From Ligula intestinalis (taxonomy: Eukaryota > Platyhelminthes > Cestoda > Diphyllobothriidea > Diphyllobothriidae): a stretch of DNA of 64,000 nt. Location: NCBI GenBank assembly GCA_036362985.1, contig JAYGXS010000009.1:11404760-11468759 (forward strand), read 5' to 3'. The position numbers and the translations under genes were made by a program. Shown one piece after another: positions 10,731 to 22,315 of this stretch. Position 1 is the first letter of the stretch; each line of letters opens with the position of its first letter. Under the pieces are notes generated by a model. That model was not told the DNA's origin and searched no databases. It was given only the letters and a program-made list of their open reading frames with translations.

Positions 10731-11701
10731 AGACGGGACCCTATGTATGGTAAGAAACAGGTGCCCGAGCACATGATCTTCGGTAGTCGAGTAATCAACT
10801 AAAAGAACCAAATGCTGCTCTGCTGTCAATTGTGGCCATCAGGATGCATGGATAATATTATCCAATGGCAACTTTCTTCTTAAATATGTTATGCTAGGTG
10901 AAAAGGGAATGCTGTGGCGTTAAATCTCTAGCATTTGCGTCCTAAGCGCCCCCTACACACCGCCCCACTATGAGCGTTATTTGCTATCAGTTTCTGCGTT
11001 AATCCCGACCGGTGTGTCTCAAAATTAACTGATTTGCGTTTCCATCAGCGTCAAAATTGACTGGAACCGCACCCAAGTACTTGACATTTTAACTGCGAGC
11101 AACATCCTCATATTCTTCAATTAGTACTGAGCTAACCACACCTCGTGAGTAGTCCACCCCATCTCTTTCGACAAGGTGTCGTTGTCCGACGGGCACTGGT
11201 GACTCATTGAGCGTGCGGACTCGAGGGTAAAAATCTGTCGCTCTTATCGATCGCACTCAACTAGACAAGAGTCCGGTTACTGGGTCAGTGCACGCCCGTA
11301 CAGCATGAGTTGCTTGCCGCGGTGGCCATCCACCCCCGTCTCCGCGCCCGCCCCCACGTCGGTGAGCGTCGCAGCCCAATTTGGTCGGCGGGATTGTAAC
11401 TAGCCCGCGCCCCCACCCCCTCAGTGGGCCTTCGCGTAGCACGCACGCTTGCTGTGACCACGACAAAGACGGCATCCGGATCGAGGTCGTGCTTTGGAAA
11501 CTTGTGCCGGCGTATGAGTCTAAGCTTATTCATCTGAGAAAATGCGTTCTCATGCTGGGGCCGGCTGCGTTCATCAGGTGCACTCTGAGCAGGCCGAATG
11601 TGTGGACATAGGTTGTTACTGCCTGTCTGACTAACTACTGAAACGGTGAACTTAAACAGTTCTGGAAACCTATGGGCCCTGCGGGAAAATTTCTAAAGAG
11701 G
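10731..11701. other. Non-genic, partly GC-rich
   Basis: 10840-10915 resembles 7785-7855. 11270-11480 is strongly GC-rich with C runs ('cgcccgcccccacgtcggtg'). It gives long but uninformative ORFs on both strands. No gene is recognised. Confidence 0.4.
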
Positions 11702-11808
11702 TGAAAGAATAAGAAGAAGAAGAGGAGGAGGAGGAGGAGGAAGAAGAAGAAGAAGCAGAAGAAAATGAAGAAGAAGAAGAAGAAGCAGTAGAGGAAGAAG
11801 AAGACAAA
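11702..11808. repeat. (GAA/GAG)n purine tract
   Basis: About 105 bp of purine-only trinucleotide repeat on the plus strand, with occasional GCA and ATG interruptions. The opposite frame gives a poly-Ser/Leu ORF with no meaning. Confidence 0.9.
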
Positions 11809-12883
11809 AAAGGCCCCTTTTCCTTCTTTGCTTTCTTGTTCTTCTGGTAACTATGGGGAGGAGGTGAGGCATTGGGCGGTTTCCTATAAAATTCCACATT
11901 CAAACTTATTTTCTATTCTTGGTGTAATGAAAAAGCGTCATCCGGAGATCCCATTGGAAACAAGGACACTTTTAGGAAGTAGTATTACATTCAATATAAT
12001 TCCCATGACCAATGGTGAATAAGTTCGCAACCCACTCATGTGCGTGCGATTCCCTAACGCAGCAAGAGCTCGATACCGGGACCCATCGAGAGACAGACAT
12101 AAGAGCATGTTCGCGTGGAGGGGTGGCTTAGTAGGTGAAAAATATGTATCGCATTTACTGGATTCTTGAGTGAATGCTCTCGTCCACATTCGCGGGACCC
12201 CCGCTTAGGTGTCTCACGTCGGTGGTGGACAGCGTCCTCTCGCGACGAGCAACACTTGTCACGTTATGTCCCTGCGGACTAAGGCTTTGTTATAGATAGC
12301 ATTTTAGATAAACGCGCAGTTATGCTTTACTTGGCAAGCTGTAGACATTACTAAGAGCGCAATTAACGATGGCCATCATCGGGCATGTGCGTTTCGTACA
12401 AGTGTGGGATGCGAAGTAGTGTAGCCAGATAATAGACGATATAATGTATCACAACGGTTATATGCTAGTCTGTATACTTAATAAAAGTCTCGACTGCCTC
12501 TGTGTGGGCCTCCACTATCATTGGTCCCAGGGGTCAGATTAAATGCCTTCTGCACCTTCTGCACGCGGGCATGCGCGCCTGTCCGTATGTCAGTCACACG
12601 CGACGCACCACCCGCCTTTCGCGTCGATCACACAGGGGACAGTGCCAGTGTCACTGTGTCTGCGTTTGTCCCCTTTATCATTGGTGGCAGGCAGCTGTTT
12701 CAGACTCGCGATTGACACCCAACGTGACAGCCGGATGTGAATGCGCCACGGAGGGTGGGGTGGAGGAGCAAAAATGGTGAGGGCGCTAAGATCTCGAGGA
12801 CTGGGGAACGCCGTCTACCTCGCTATATGCATGCGAAAACTCAGGATGCGTTGGTTTAGGTTAGACATTTTGGACTCCCGGGT
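11809..12883. other. No recognised gene
   Basis: AT-rich to 12480, then GC-rich to 12790. Short overlapping ORFs at 12500-12780 are not recognised. Confidence 0.4.
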
Positions 12884-13640
12884 CTATTCATTACTTCTAC
12901 CTGCAACCCATTATGGCCTGAAAGTACTGATGAGCTGCTCCCCTGTCAAATGTCAAAGGATCGCCATGATCTGTCCGCGCGGGTATTCCAGCTTAAGGTG
13001 AAAACCATGGTGAAACTCATCACAAAATTCAAAATTGTCGGTGACGTTCAGTGTCATATGTACCCTGTAAAGCGGCAAAAGATAGGACTGTCCCACGCTC
13101 ACATTTTGGTCTGGCTAAAGGAAAAATTGCACTCTTCTCATGTCGAAAAATGCATATGCGCAGAGTTGCCTGACCGGTCCGTTGACCCTGTTCTGCTTGA
13201 AACGATCAAAACTCAAACGGTGCATGGCCCATGCGGTCAGATAAATCCCAACAGTCCTTGCATGAAGGATAGTAAATGTACACGCATATATCCCAAGCGA
13301 TTCCTAGGTGCAACTCAGACTGATGGCGATGGTTACCCTCTTTACAGAAGGCAACAACCTGACCTTGGCGGATTCGAAGCAGTTATCGATGAAAGGCGAA
13401 CCGATGGGCTTGTAATTGCTAGCCGTTGGATTGTACCGTATTGTCCCCTTCTGTCAAAAGTATTCGACGCCCACATCAATGTTGAATTTTGCAACTCAGC
13501 GAAGTCCATCAAGTACGTCTCCAATACATCAACAAAGGTTTTGCCCCCCTTAACACAGTTTCATTACTGGCAACACCACATGTTCTGCATCACAGCTGTG
13601 TACAAAGAGGGAGTTCAGAAGTATTTACCTATATTTCCCT
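12884..13640 (+). pseudogene. Helitron Rep (HUH) domain fragment
   Basis: The open frame runs from about 12884; the first recognisable block 'CNPLWPESTDELLPCQ' lies before the ATG at 12950, so that ATG is not a real start. It continues with 'DRHDLSARVFQLK', the HUH motif 'GLSHAHILVWL' with both histidines, 'AELPD', 'VHGPCG', 'NPNSPCMKD' and 'HINVEFCNS'. Rolling-circle Rep proteins of Helitrons have these blocks in this order. The tyrosine motif follows but is split: the plus-one frame downstream of about 13520 gives 'LQYINKGFAP', so a 1-nt change separates the HUH and Tyr motifs. The helicase domain is absent. It is a 5'- and 3'-truncated remnant. Confidence 0.8.
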
Positions 13641-13751
13641 AATAAAACGAAACTGAACATAATTATTTTAAGAGGTTCTCATATAAGGTTTGCCTACATA
13701 AGGGACAACAACATGTAAGGAAGCCCAAGGTGAAGCCGGGCTTCCGCGCTA

Positions 13752-14162
13752 GTTGCTAATATAAGGTGTGGAAGGCCAGAGTGTTAGGAATAATGTAATG
13801 AGGTGTAAAAAGAGTAGAATATAAGTAATAGGTAAGTGACTCCCAGACGAGTGCACTCCAGCCATGAGTGGGCCGGAGTCCAGAGTCGCATTCCGGTTGG
13901 TGTAGTCGCCGGGTCTGGATGTCTGCAACAGGCAGTAGGTCGCCTGCTCCGGGAGTGTCTGAGCGCAAGCAGTCACCACACATAAAGGTCATTTTGTGGA
14001 CTGTCCTCGGAAAGTGGTTGGCCAGTAAGGCCAGACGGAGGGTGACCTTGATTGCGGGGGTTCAGTATCGTCTGTTGTGCACGCGTGGTGTGCATGCTAG
14101 GCATTGCCTGTCCCCGCGGCGTCCGAGGACAGCATGGCTAAGGAATACACAGTCGCTACGCA
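13752..14162 (-). repeat. Dispersed repeat family A, copy 4 (most complete)
   Basis: On the minus strand it runs from 'ccttagccatgctgtcctcg' to 'ggccttccacaccttatat', about 410 bp. Relative to the copies at 500 and 1540 it keeps extra internal sequence. The ORF on each strand is not shared by other copies. Confidence 0.6.
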
Positions 14163-14384
14163 AGCATTACTGTAGCATATTTACTTCCACTTTCTTCTTT
14201 TAGATCTACGAAGCGCAGACAATGTTGGCATCCCCGAAGGCAATGGCAATACCCCTTTATAATTATTCCACAAGGTTTCTTTGTTGTTGCTGTTTTATTT
14301 TTCTTCATAATAAGTACCACATTGAGGCTGCCTTCACTCCAGTTCACCGCATTGAGAAGGCGGGTGACAGGTATGGGAGTGTAG

Positions 14385-14835
14385 TGGGTCGTTGGCTGCT
14401 CGTTGTCTGGCTTTCCTCTCGTGACCTCAAGGTCGTTGCGACTGCTGCAAGACACAGGCCACCCACGATGTCCATCAACGGTGTCGAGCCATACGCTATC
14501 CACCCACACCCTGTCTACCTGCGCGGTGTCCAACCAATCACAGGCCGACCTAGCCAATGGACCAGCTCTGTCTTTGTCTTATGGCCTGATTCCTGCTAAA
14601 ACCTCACTTGGAATTGCGCCTCGCGCGCGACGGTCGCCGGCCTCCGGGTCGGACGCCTTGCAAGACCAATTGGCGACTTTCCCCTTCCTCTCTGTCAATA
14701 GTATAATGTTCCATCTACTCTGCCTTCCCAAGACTTCTCTCCTACCTCCTAAGGAACCAGGGTCTCGAAGATTGTAGATGATAGGGTTAACCGTCCTAGC
14801 CTGAAATCCTATAGGAGCACGATGGACCATACGTA
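14385..14835 (+). repeat. Dispersed repeat family C, long copy 1
   Basis: About 450 bp with strong similarity to 38915-39420. Shared blocks include 'acctcaaggtcgttgcgact', 'ggtgtcgagccatacgctat', 'tccaaccaatcacaggccga' and, in the 3' half, 'taaggaaccagggtc'. The 3' half occurs alone at 2985, 38060 and inverted at 16195. Confidence 0.65.
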
Positions 14836-14839
14836 CAGG

Positions 14840-14940
14840 AATACCCAATTAGAAGTGACGCACCACTTGAGGCTCGAAAACTTGACCTGATGGTTAGAAG
14901 TCCAAAGCTCCAACCACTGCGCCAAGGTCTCATTTTCTTA
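14840..14940 (-). mobile_element. tRNA-derived SINE head
   Basis: The minus strand reads 'ACCTTGGCGCAGTGGTTGG' (A box) and, about 35 nt later, 'TTTTCGAGCCTC' (B box). The anticodon region 'GGACTTCTAACC' resembles tRNA-Arg(TCT). The cloverleaf is not complete, so it is a SINE head and not a functional tRNA gene. Unlike those at 6.1 and 47.5 kb, no hammerhead core follows. Confidence 0.5.
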
Positions 14941-15858
14941 CAAATTTCGTGCGGGTACGGGGAGAATTGGCGGGCGGTGTTATTTCCAGAGGAAAAATTT
15001 TGAAATTCTCTAAATTTCTTCTCCAGCGATACTCCTGCCCGACCTGCAAAGTGATTGTTTACCTCTCTTGAAGGCTGCTCCCTTCCTTCCTGGAATGCTG
15101 GCTGCCCATGTCTGACTGACTGCACATGACTGAATACTCTCCCGGTTTCGGTTCCCCTATTTTCCCGTGAAGTGACTGTGTTGGCAAGCCAGCTGAGCGT
15201 TACCTCCTCCCCTTTCTGGATTTGTTTTATCTATTTTTGAGTAACTTGCCACCTTGAAAGTTGTTATCACTGGTTTTGACGTACGCGTGGCTGCTGGATA
15301 CAGTCAGAGAAGTCAAGAAGGCGAGACATTTACAAAAGTCGAGATGCGCCAACCATTTCAGCTATTAAGGCTTCGCGCAACTCCAAGTCAGGTGGATGAA
15401 GTTCTAATCGCTTTTGTGGGGATGTAGGGTTTAGTATTATCTGTGATTGTGATGTTTCAGGGCAGATATTCATACGTAGAAATGGACACAAGCGATGACT
15501 TTATGTCCTTAGGCATTGATGGCCGGTGAGGTGCGGGCGACGAGCAGTGAGGGCCTGGATGTCTCGCACTGGTTCATCAGTCTCTGTGCAATGGATGCAA
15601 AACTTCCCGATTAGACCACTGACCGATTTTAACACAAACCGGCGCCAAGCCATATCTTCGACACGGTCAACTGAAAGATTGAGCAGCAACATATGACAGC
15701 TCGACTGCCCGTATTTGCCGTGTATTTCACAGTCTGGTGGCAGTGCAAAATCGATTATTTACGTGTGGATTAGCTTTAAGTGGTTTTAGACTTGCGATGC
15801 ATCCTCCGCTCTCTCTCTGTCACTCTTCTCCGCCACTCACCCGAGCCCGGAGTCAAGA
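14941..15858. other. No recognised gene
   Basis: No ORF above 65 codons with recognisable content and no repeat shared with the window. Confidence 0.35.
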
Positions 15859-15932
15859 AGACTGGAGGCGGGATATGGGTATGGCCGACTGATGACGGCT
15901 AAAAGCCCGAAATGATCATTCTAGTCTCCCCT
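15859..15932 (+). ncRNA. Hammerhead-like core, retrozyme/SINE type
   Basis: CTGATGA at 15892-15898 is followed by stem II GGCT/AGCC with AAA loop, a GAAA box and a short self-complementary helix III (ATG/CAT). The outer part of helix I can pair GATA..GGG (15863-15871) with CCC..TATC (15926-15932). The inner part of helix I is poor. The core and stem II match those at 51285 and 6130, so they form one family. Probably inactive. Confidence 0.45.
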
Positions 15933-15984
15933 ATCTTTGCTGGTAATATCGTTCAGCCAAAACATGCGACCAATAAAATCGCAA

Positions 15985-16160
15985 TCAATCAACGTTCATT
16001 GTCACTGTATATTTACAGTAATGACTGTATCCTATAAATTCTACAAACTCCTGTGCGTGTATTACCCATTCCTTCTACAGCTTTATGCCAATGTCTCTGA
16101 TGCTGAATCCCCGACGGATGTCGAAACGTCAGACGATGGTCCTTGGGCTGTAAGCGATTG
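15985..16160 (+). mobile_element. Solo PLE 3' end with minimal hammerhead
   Basis: Similar to the 3' tails of the PLE copies at 18740-18885 and (minus) 17010-17265: shared block 'ttacagtaatgactgtatcc'. It holds a minimal PLE hammerhead: CTGATGC at 16097-16103, stem II ATCCC/CGGAT, GAAACGTC at 16123-16130, and helix I GTCT (16093-16096) with AGAC (16131-16134). A9 of the core is C, which should reduce or abolish cleavage. Helix III is the palindrome ACGT, which can only form between two molecules. Confidence 0.6.
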
Positions 16161-16194
16161 AGCATCTCCCTCTGGCTTCACGACAAGGTGTCAG

Positions 16195-16480
16195 CAATGA
16201 AATTCTCCATTTCGTGGCCAAATGAGATGACATAGGAGAACTTCAATTGAAGGCGGGGGAGGTATGTTACTGATTGAGCTCAGCCACAGCAGAAGTTTAG
16301 TTGGGAGTTCATCTCACGATTGTGGTCAGCAGTTATAGGAGTTATGTCGGTTAATCCTAACACCTACAATCTCTCGGCTGCTGATTCCTTAGGAGATAGG
16401 ATAAGTCTTGGGAAGGCCAGAGTAGAAGGAAGAGTTTATTGTGTACACAGGACGGAGAATAGATGGAGTGTTGACTCGCG
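16195..16480 (-). repeat. Dispersed repeat family C, 3' half
   Basis: Minus-strand copy of the family C 3' half. The block 'ctgattccttaggagatagg' is the complement of the 'taaggaaccagg' region. It resembles 3300-3597. Confidence 0.5.
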
Positions 16481-17009
16481 GAATAATGCGTACTTTCCCT
16501 ATTCGGATGGGCTCCGGAGTGATGCTTGAAGGCGGACACCGCACAGTTGTTTTTGTCCCATGGATTGAGGCCAACCTACTAAATGAGGTCAGTGTAATAA
16601 AGTGGGAATATCGTTGGACAGATTGAGGCCTGCGTTTGGGTGCGCGTCAGTTACGCCTAGTAGCAGTGGCGGTCGCCTGTCCGAGTGCGCATGCCTCGAG
16701 GCAAACGGCACGGCTGCTTGGACGCGAGGTCCTCAGCTCTGAGCGACCTTGTCTGTGGCGTCAAGAGTTAGCAGGGACAGACAGATCCACAACAGGACTT
16801 TTAACTACATTTTTAAAGAATGGGTCATTAGTTGGACGATAAAGAGTGAATACACCGTGGCAATGAGAAAGAATAACGCTTATATGCCGTGCTGACTGGA
16901 GCCGCTTGTTATGCACCATTAAAATCTAGGCGAGTTTAGCAACAAAAACTGGCAGTATATAGAACATTCTTGTTTAAGACCATAATCTACACTTGCATGA
17001 CTGACAAAA
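16481..17009. other. No recognised gene
   Basis: Mixed composition, short ORFs, nothing recognised. Confidence 0.35.
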
Positions 17010-18192
17010 TAATTTAAAAAGCTTTCGAAAGCGACAAAGAGCATAATTTGCCAATACAAGCGAACATCCATGTCCCAGGAAGCAATTGAGAAGAAGAAGA
17101 AGAAGAAGACTTGATCACTGGGACAATATGTTTATTCGCCTGACGTTTTGATATCCGTCGCGGATTCGTCATCAAAGACATGAGTAGCAGAAAGGTTAAG
17201 TATGCACAGACGTTTTGCAGTATTTCTAGGACGCAGTCATTACTGCAAGCATACAAAGACGATTAACGTTTATCGCCTTCCTGTGCGTGGACTGCTTGTT
17301 GGACGGCACGCAGGCTCTGACCTGTTGAACTTTTGTCACGGGCGGTGAGCTCGGGCATGATGATTGCTCGGTCGTCTGGCTCCCCGGTGTTGGCGTACGA
17401 TGAGGCGGTGGCCTGCCCGTTCCTCAAGTGACGGCTTGCTTTGTACAAATTGAATCTCAGCACTAAATATGGATTGGGCAAATTGTTGCACTTGTTGAAG
17501 GATTGGGGGCCCGAGAACCACGACTCAAGTAGTTCTCGGCTCACCCGATTGTCACTTCTTGCAGCCGCATGTTTGGCAATTCGCGTCCTGATAAGTCTGC
17601 CAGTTTCTCCGACATAGTTGCTTTGACCGCAACTGCACCAGATCCTTAAGACGACCCCAGATGTTTCTTGCCTTGGCAGTGGGTCTTTTGGCTTCATTAT
17701 CTGACGCCATATGGTTGCCACCGGCCTTTGTACAACTTGAAATCCAAGTGTTGCGAGAAGGCGGCCGACTGCTTCCGATACGTTTTTGACATACGGGATC
17801 GAACGCCAAATCTTGGGGTCAGTGCGATTTTGTTGGCGAGCTCGTTTGCGCAAGCACCGGTTGCCGAAGTTGCGCGGGTAGCCATTTTCTCTGAACACCC
17901 GTTGGAGGTATTCTACCTCAGCAACTTTGTCTTCTCCTTCGCTGCAGTGCGTCTCAACACGCCGATAGAGTGTTTTTACGCAACTGCGTTTGTGGCTGAT
18001 TGGGTGGTTGCTGTTGTAATTCAGTACTTGCATCGTGTTTGTCGCTTTCCTGAATACTTTAGTCTTTAGACCACCACAATCTTTTCGACAAACGAGGACA
18101 TCAAGAAAAGCCAGCTGGTTATTCTTTTCTTCCTCCATCGGAAGGAAGCAGTCGGCCGCCTTCTCGCACCACTTGGAGTTGGAGTCGCACAC
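17010..18192 (-). mobile_element. PLE copy 1, minus strand (RT C-terminus, GIY-YIG, tail)
   Basis: The minus strand is open for 309 codons from 18192 to 17263. It begins in the end of the reverse transcriptase ('NNQLAFLDVLVCRK'), passes a linker, then a GIY-YIG endonuclease ('CSCGQSNYVGETGRLIRTRI') and 'SRELLESWF', and a hydrophilic C-terminus. Compared with the plus copy next to it, about 35 residues are missing inside the endonuclease ('RRNDVNSQVAAHSTRPGH' region), with the frame kept. The tail (17265-17010) holds a hammerhead whose core has decayed (TTGATGA, CAAAAC). A (GAA)n run lies at 17093-17110. The catalytic part of the RT is absent. Confidence 0.8.
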
Positions 18193-18885
18193 AGGCCGGA
18201 GGCAACCATAAGGCGTCAGATAATGAGGCCAAAAGACCCACTGCTACGGCAAGAAACATCTGGGGTCGTCTAAAGGATCTGGTGCAGTTGCGGTCAAAGC
18301 AACTATGTCGGAGAAACTGGCAGACTTCTCAGGACGCGAATTGCCAAACACGCGGCTGCAGTGCGGCGAAATGATGTCAATTCTCAAGTTGCGGCTCATT
18401 CGACGAGACCCGGCCACACCTTCAAATTTGATGAGGCCGAAATTCTCGCACGAGGTGACAATCGTGTGAGCCGAGAACTACTTGAGTCATGGTTCACGGG
18501 CCCCCAATCCATCAACAAGTGCAACAATTTGCCCAATCCATATTAAGTGCTGAGATTCAATTTGGCCAAAGCAAGCCGTCACTTGAGGAACGGGCAGGCC
18601 AGCGCCTCATCGTACGCCAACACCGAGGAGCCAGACGACCGAGCAATCATCATGCCCGAGCTCACCGCCCGTGACAAAAGTTCAACAGGTCAGAGCCCGC
18701 GTGCAGTCCAACAAGCAGTCCACGCACTGGAAGGCAATTAACGTTAATCGTCTTTGTATACTTGCAGTAATTAATGTGTCCTATAAATACTGCAAACGCC
18801 TGTGCATAATTAACGTTTCTGCTACTCATGTCTCTGATGACGAAACCGCGAAGGATATCGAAACGTCAGGCGAATAAACGTCTTT
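18193..18885 (+). mobile_element. PLE copy 2, plus strand (GIY-YIG and hammerhead tail)
   Basis: Inverted relative to copy 1 and joined to it head to head at 18192/18193, where it starts at a sequence that is the complement of about 17735. It carries the whole GIY-YIG region in one frame broken by a stop after 'NKCNNLPNPY' and another near the start. The tail holds CTGATGA at 18834-18840 and GAAACGTC at 18860-18867, with helix I GTCT/AGGC. Stem II (CGAAACCG..AAGGATATCG) has lost pairs relative to the family consensus. Confidence 0.75.
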
Positions 18886-19189
18886 GTGTGACTTCGGAGG
18901 AACAGCTGGCTGATAATGTGTATCTGTTAATCAACTATTATCGATTATGTCAGTGATGGATGCTAGTCAAACTACGAACAAGTCATTCCTTTCTTTAAGA
19001 CTGTGTGTAGGTGTCATTCCAAAATCAAATCTGACGGTGGCCTACATACTTGACAATAAGTATTTCGCCCAGGTGCTTTCTGGAGGGTTGATAACATACA
19101 CAAAAATAGGCTTGCACTTCATGTATTATAAACCATATATCCGCCTGGAAAGCCATCAAGTTTTTGATGGATATTAATCTGGTAGACTC
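18886..19189. other. No recognised feature
   Basis: AT-rich spacer between two PLE copies. Confidence 0.3.
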
Positions 19190-20250
19190 CAAAACAGGTC
19201 TATCCTTAAAACCCAGGAGTTCCTACATTCCGCGACTGTACGGATTATCAAAAACGCACAGAAAGGATACCCCTTTACGGCCTATTCTTTCCATGTCCAA
19301 TTCATTATTTCACAGACTATTGTATTAGCTAGTAAAGGAACTAGAACCAATTCGCAATAGATTCTCTACATATAAACTAAGAGAGTTTTCAATTTGTCGA
19401 TGAAATAAGTCATCAAAATATTGCTGGAAAATATATGCTATCGTTGAACGATGAGTCACTATGGATGAAAAAATTGATATCATTTGTGCATATGCTTCTG
19501 AAACTAATCTGCCCTCTGACATATTACGTGACTTATTACAATTATGCATAAAAAGAATGTCCAATTCCTATTTAATGGCCAACTGTGAAGATATGTTGAC
19601 GGAGTGGCAATGGGTAGTCCTCTTGGTCCTTCCTTTGCAGACATATTTATGGGTCACCTCTAAGAAAGAGTAACTTCAACATTGAAAAGTACAACACTCT
19701 ATAGAAGATATGTAGATGACATTTGTGCGATTGTGGAAAACATGAAGGGAGCCAAGGAACTACTGTAAACAATGAACAGTTTATATCCAAAAATGAAATT
19801 TACGATGGAAGTGGAACGTGAAAACCAGTTTTTTTTCTTAGACGCTCACGTGGTCAGACAAAAAGACGGCTCCATAATGCGCAGAGATTTCCATAAAAAT
19901 AAATGGAGAGGACAGTTTTGGCTTTATCAAAGTTTTGTCCCCAAACAATGGAAACATAACCTCGTTTGCACCCTCGTCCAGAGGACTAACAAAATCTGCT
20001 CAAACGATACATTGAATGCAGCAATTGCCATCCTCAAGGAAACTCTACTTAAGCGTGGTTATCCAGTTCAGTTTATCGACAAGTATAACAAGCCCATACG
20101 GCAAAAGGTTATAAAACAGTAAGTTCCGAAATAGCCCGTTTTCGTATCCTTGGCCTTCACAGGTGACAACATCTTAATCACAATAAGGAGACGCTTACGT
20201 AACATCATTGAAAGGTCCTGCTTCGCTGCAAAGCTCTTGACTGCCAAAGC
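19190..20250 (+). mobile_element. PLE copy 3: reverse transcriptase with intact YVDD
   Basis: Reading across frames: 'RPILSMSNS' (about 19285), 'AMGSPLGPSFADIFMGHL' (about 19610), the catalytic block 'RRYVDDICAIVEN' (about 19705), 'FFFLDAHVV', 'KRGYPVQFIDKY' and 'FTGDNILITIRRRLRNIIER'. These are the order of a Penelope-type RT and its linker. Several stops and one frame change before 19770 break it. It ends near 20250 in unrelated sequence before the GIY-YIG domain. It is closest to the copy at 35395-37170. Confidence 0.8.
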
Positions 20251-20344
20251 GTATGTCTGGCCGGGAGGCGGGCTAGGTCCGGAGTCACGTCTAGCAACAG
20301 CCCCCGCCTTGAGGTCTTTGTTTATGCAGCCTTCGATATAATTG

Positions 20345-21110
20345 GTTGGACCGCGCGAGGTAACACCGCGGTGTGAGCGCAGACAAGGCTGGGCATGTTA
20401 GTAGGTTGCTCCAGACATTGAACGAGATAGTAAAAGGGTACGGACAGTCAGCGTGACTGCAGGCTTGGTGTGATTGGTCAGTGATCATGGATTTTCAAAG
20501 TGGCGCTAACGCCAACAAAAAGTCCACCCGCGTATTGCAAGACAGTAGAAGCTGAATAACGGAAAACAACTCGGATCAAGTTCTATGATCAAGGGCGTCA
20601 ATTCAAAGGTTTTCTGCGGAAGAAGAAAGAAAAAGTATGCAAGAAAGGAACTGTGTAACGTTCCCGTAAAAATCGCTGTGATAAGTGAAGGATCTTATAC
20701 AGTGTGAGCAGAAGGACATGTAGCAGGTACCCGAGCAAGCCACTTAAAACACTAGAAACTCTACTAAGTCTTCTGTAGTTTTCATTTCACTGCCAGCTCG
20801 ATCCATGCACTACGCTTATTCTGACAACGCTAGGATACTTACACATAGTACTTTTAATAATACTGCTACTATTACCATTAGTAATAATACTAGCAGTACT
20901 GGTGCTAAAACTGTTGGTTCTACTAATAGTTACAACCATATTCTTATTTTTACTACTTTTAGTATTGTAAATATCAAAGAGACGCGTGGAAAACCGATAT
21001 CTCCAGAGCTTGCACCAGGATATCATGATATTAAACACATATCAGCCTTCTATTTGCGTGTGTGTGTTTAAGAGCTGAAAGATTGAACCTGCATTGTTTG
21101 GTTCGCGTCG
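20345..21110 (-). repeat. Dispersed repeat family B, inverted copy
   Basis: Complement of 2085-2850 over about 765 bp. The protein-like ORF 20787-21038 matches in frame the ORF at 2166-2417, but this only reflects high DNA identity and a low-complexity AGT/AAC run. The end near 20345 keeps 'ggttggaccgcgcgaggtaa', a stub of the 106-bp terminal repeat seen at 2830. Confidence 0.7.
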
Positions 21111-22315
21111 ACAACTGTTGGCAGTTTGAATTTTAGCTGGCTTTTCTGATGACTTGATGTGATCCAGGTGACGACCTCGTTCCATTTTCGCGTCATCTGT
21201 CCGCCTGTATCGATTGGACCTTTAGGTCTGGGCTCGCCGTTGGACCTTTTCCTCCATGCAGATCAGCGTTATCAACATACATTTAGAAAAACACCGTGGT
21301 CAACGCGGGTCAGATTCAATGTATTTTGATATCCAAAGAATTTCCTATGACATTAAGCACTGCGGACCAAGACGTCATGTCTTTTTCGTGTGGTAGTATA
21401 GAAGAAGATGAAGAACCAACATAACCAACAGTTTGTTTTTCGTTGCTTAAATTGGGGGTTTTAACAAATATGGGAAAACACATCACTGTCGGCTATGCAG
21501 ATAAATTAAAAAAATTAACCTATGAGGCTGCAATTTGTTTTACTTCGCCGAAAATAACGACCGTAAAAAAGCACATATATGCGTGTTTATTGAGAAGGAA
21601 AAGGCTTCTTTGGGAATCTTGAATATTTAAGTTAAAGTTTTTGAGGCTGGCTCTCCAGCTTGTCGTCCAACTATGGGATATGTACAGGGAAAATTAATTT
21701 CATTAACCGTGTCTAAAAAATTATACTACAATTAGCTGAAGTCTGCGCCAATAAGAGTTACATACATTTTCTCATCGTGCCGTGGCTGGACGTGCGCGTC
21801 GAACGTTCGCCTTGGCTTTGGTACAATTTGATAGGTTTTATTGATGTTTGCCTCATCTGAGTGGATTGATTCCAGGAATTCACGGGTTTATCTGTTTGGC
21901 CACGGGCCAAAAAATCGGTATGTAGACCCACGTGAATTTAAAACCGGTTTCTAATGTGTGCATGGCCACTCGAGATTAGTGGACTCGTCTCCTGACCGCT
22001 TATTGATTTTCGTGTATGCAGGTTGAGACATGCTGTCACCGTTCTTTGCATAAACGTTTTTCAATCTACATTTCAGTATGAACGAATGGGAATACTTGCA
22101 ACGGAAAACGCACGAAATTCTCAGTTTTCTGAACGTCGCAGTATATTTTAAAGAGGGCTGTAAAGGCTATAAAATTAAACTCATACCGCTATGAACTTTG
22201 AATAGCACTCAATCTGTACATATACCCTCCCAAGGTGTGTATTTCTCACAGTGTTCCGCAGTTACCTAAAATAAAAGGATTCTCGACAGAATTCGAAAAT
22301 CAGGCAAATAAAAAA
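21111..22315. other. No recognised gene
   Basis: AT-rich DNA without recognisable ORFs or repeats. Confidence 0.35.

Noticed and set aside
11670..11903. Serine-rich ORF
   Set aside because: It is the translation of the (GAA)n tract.
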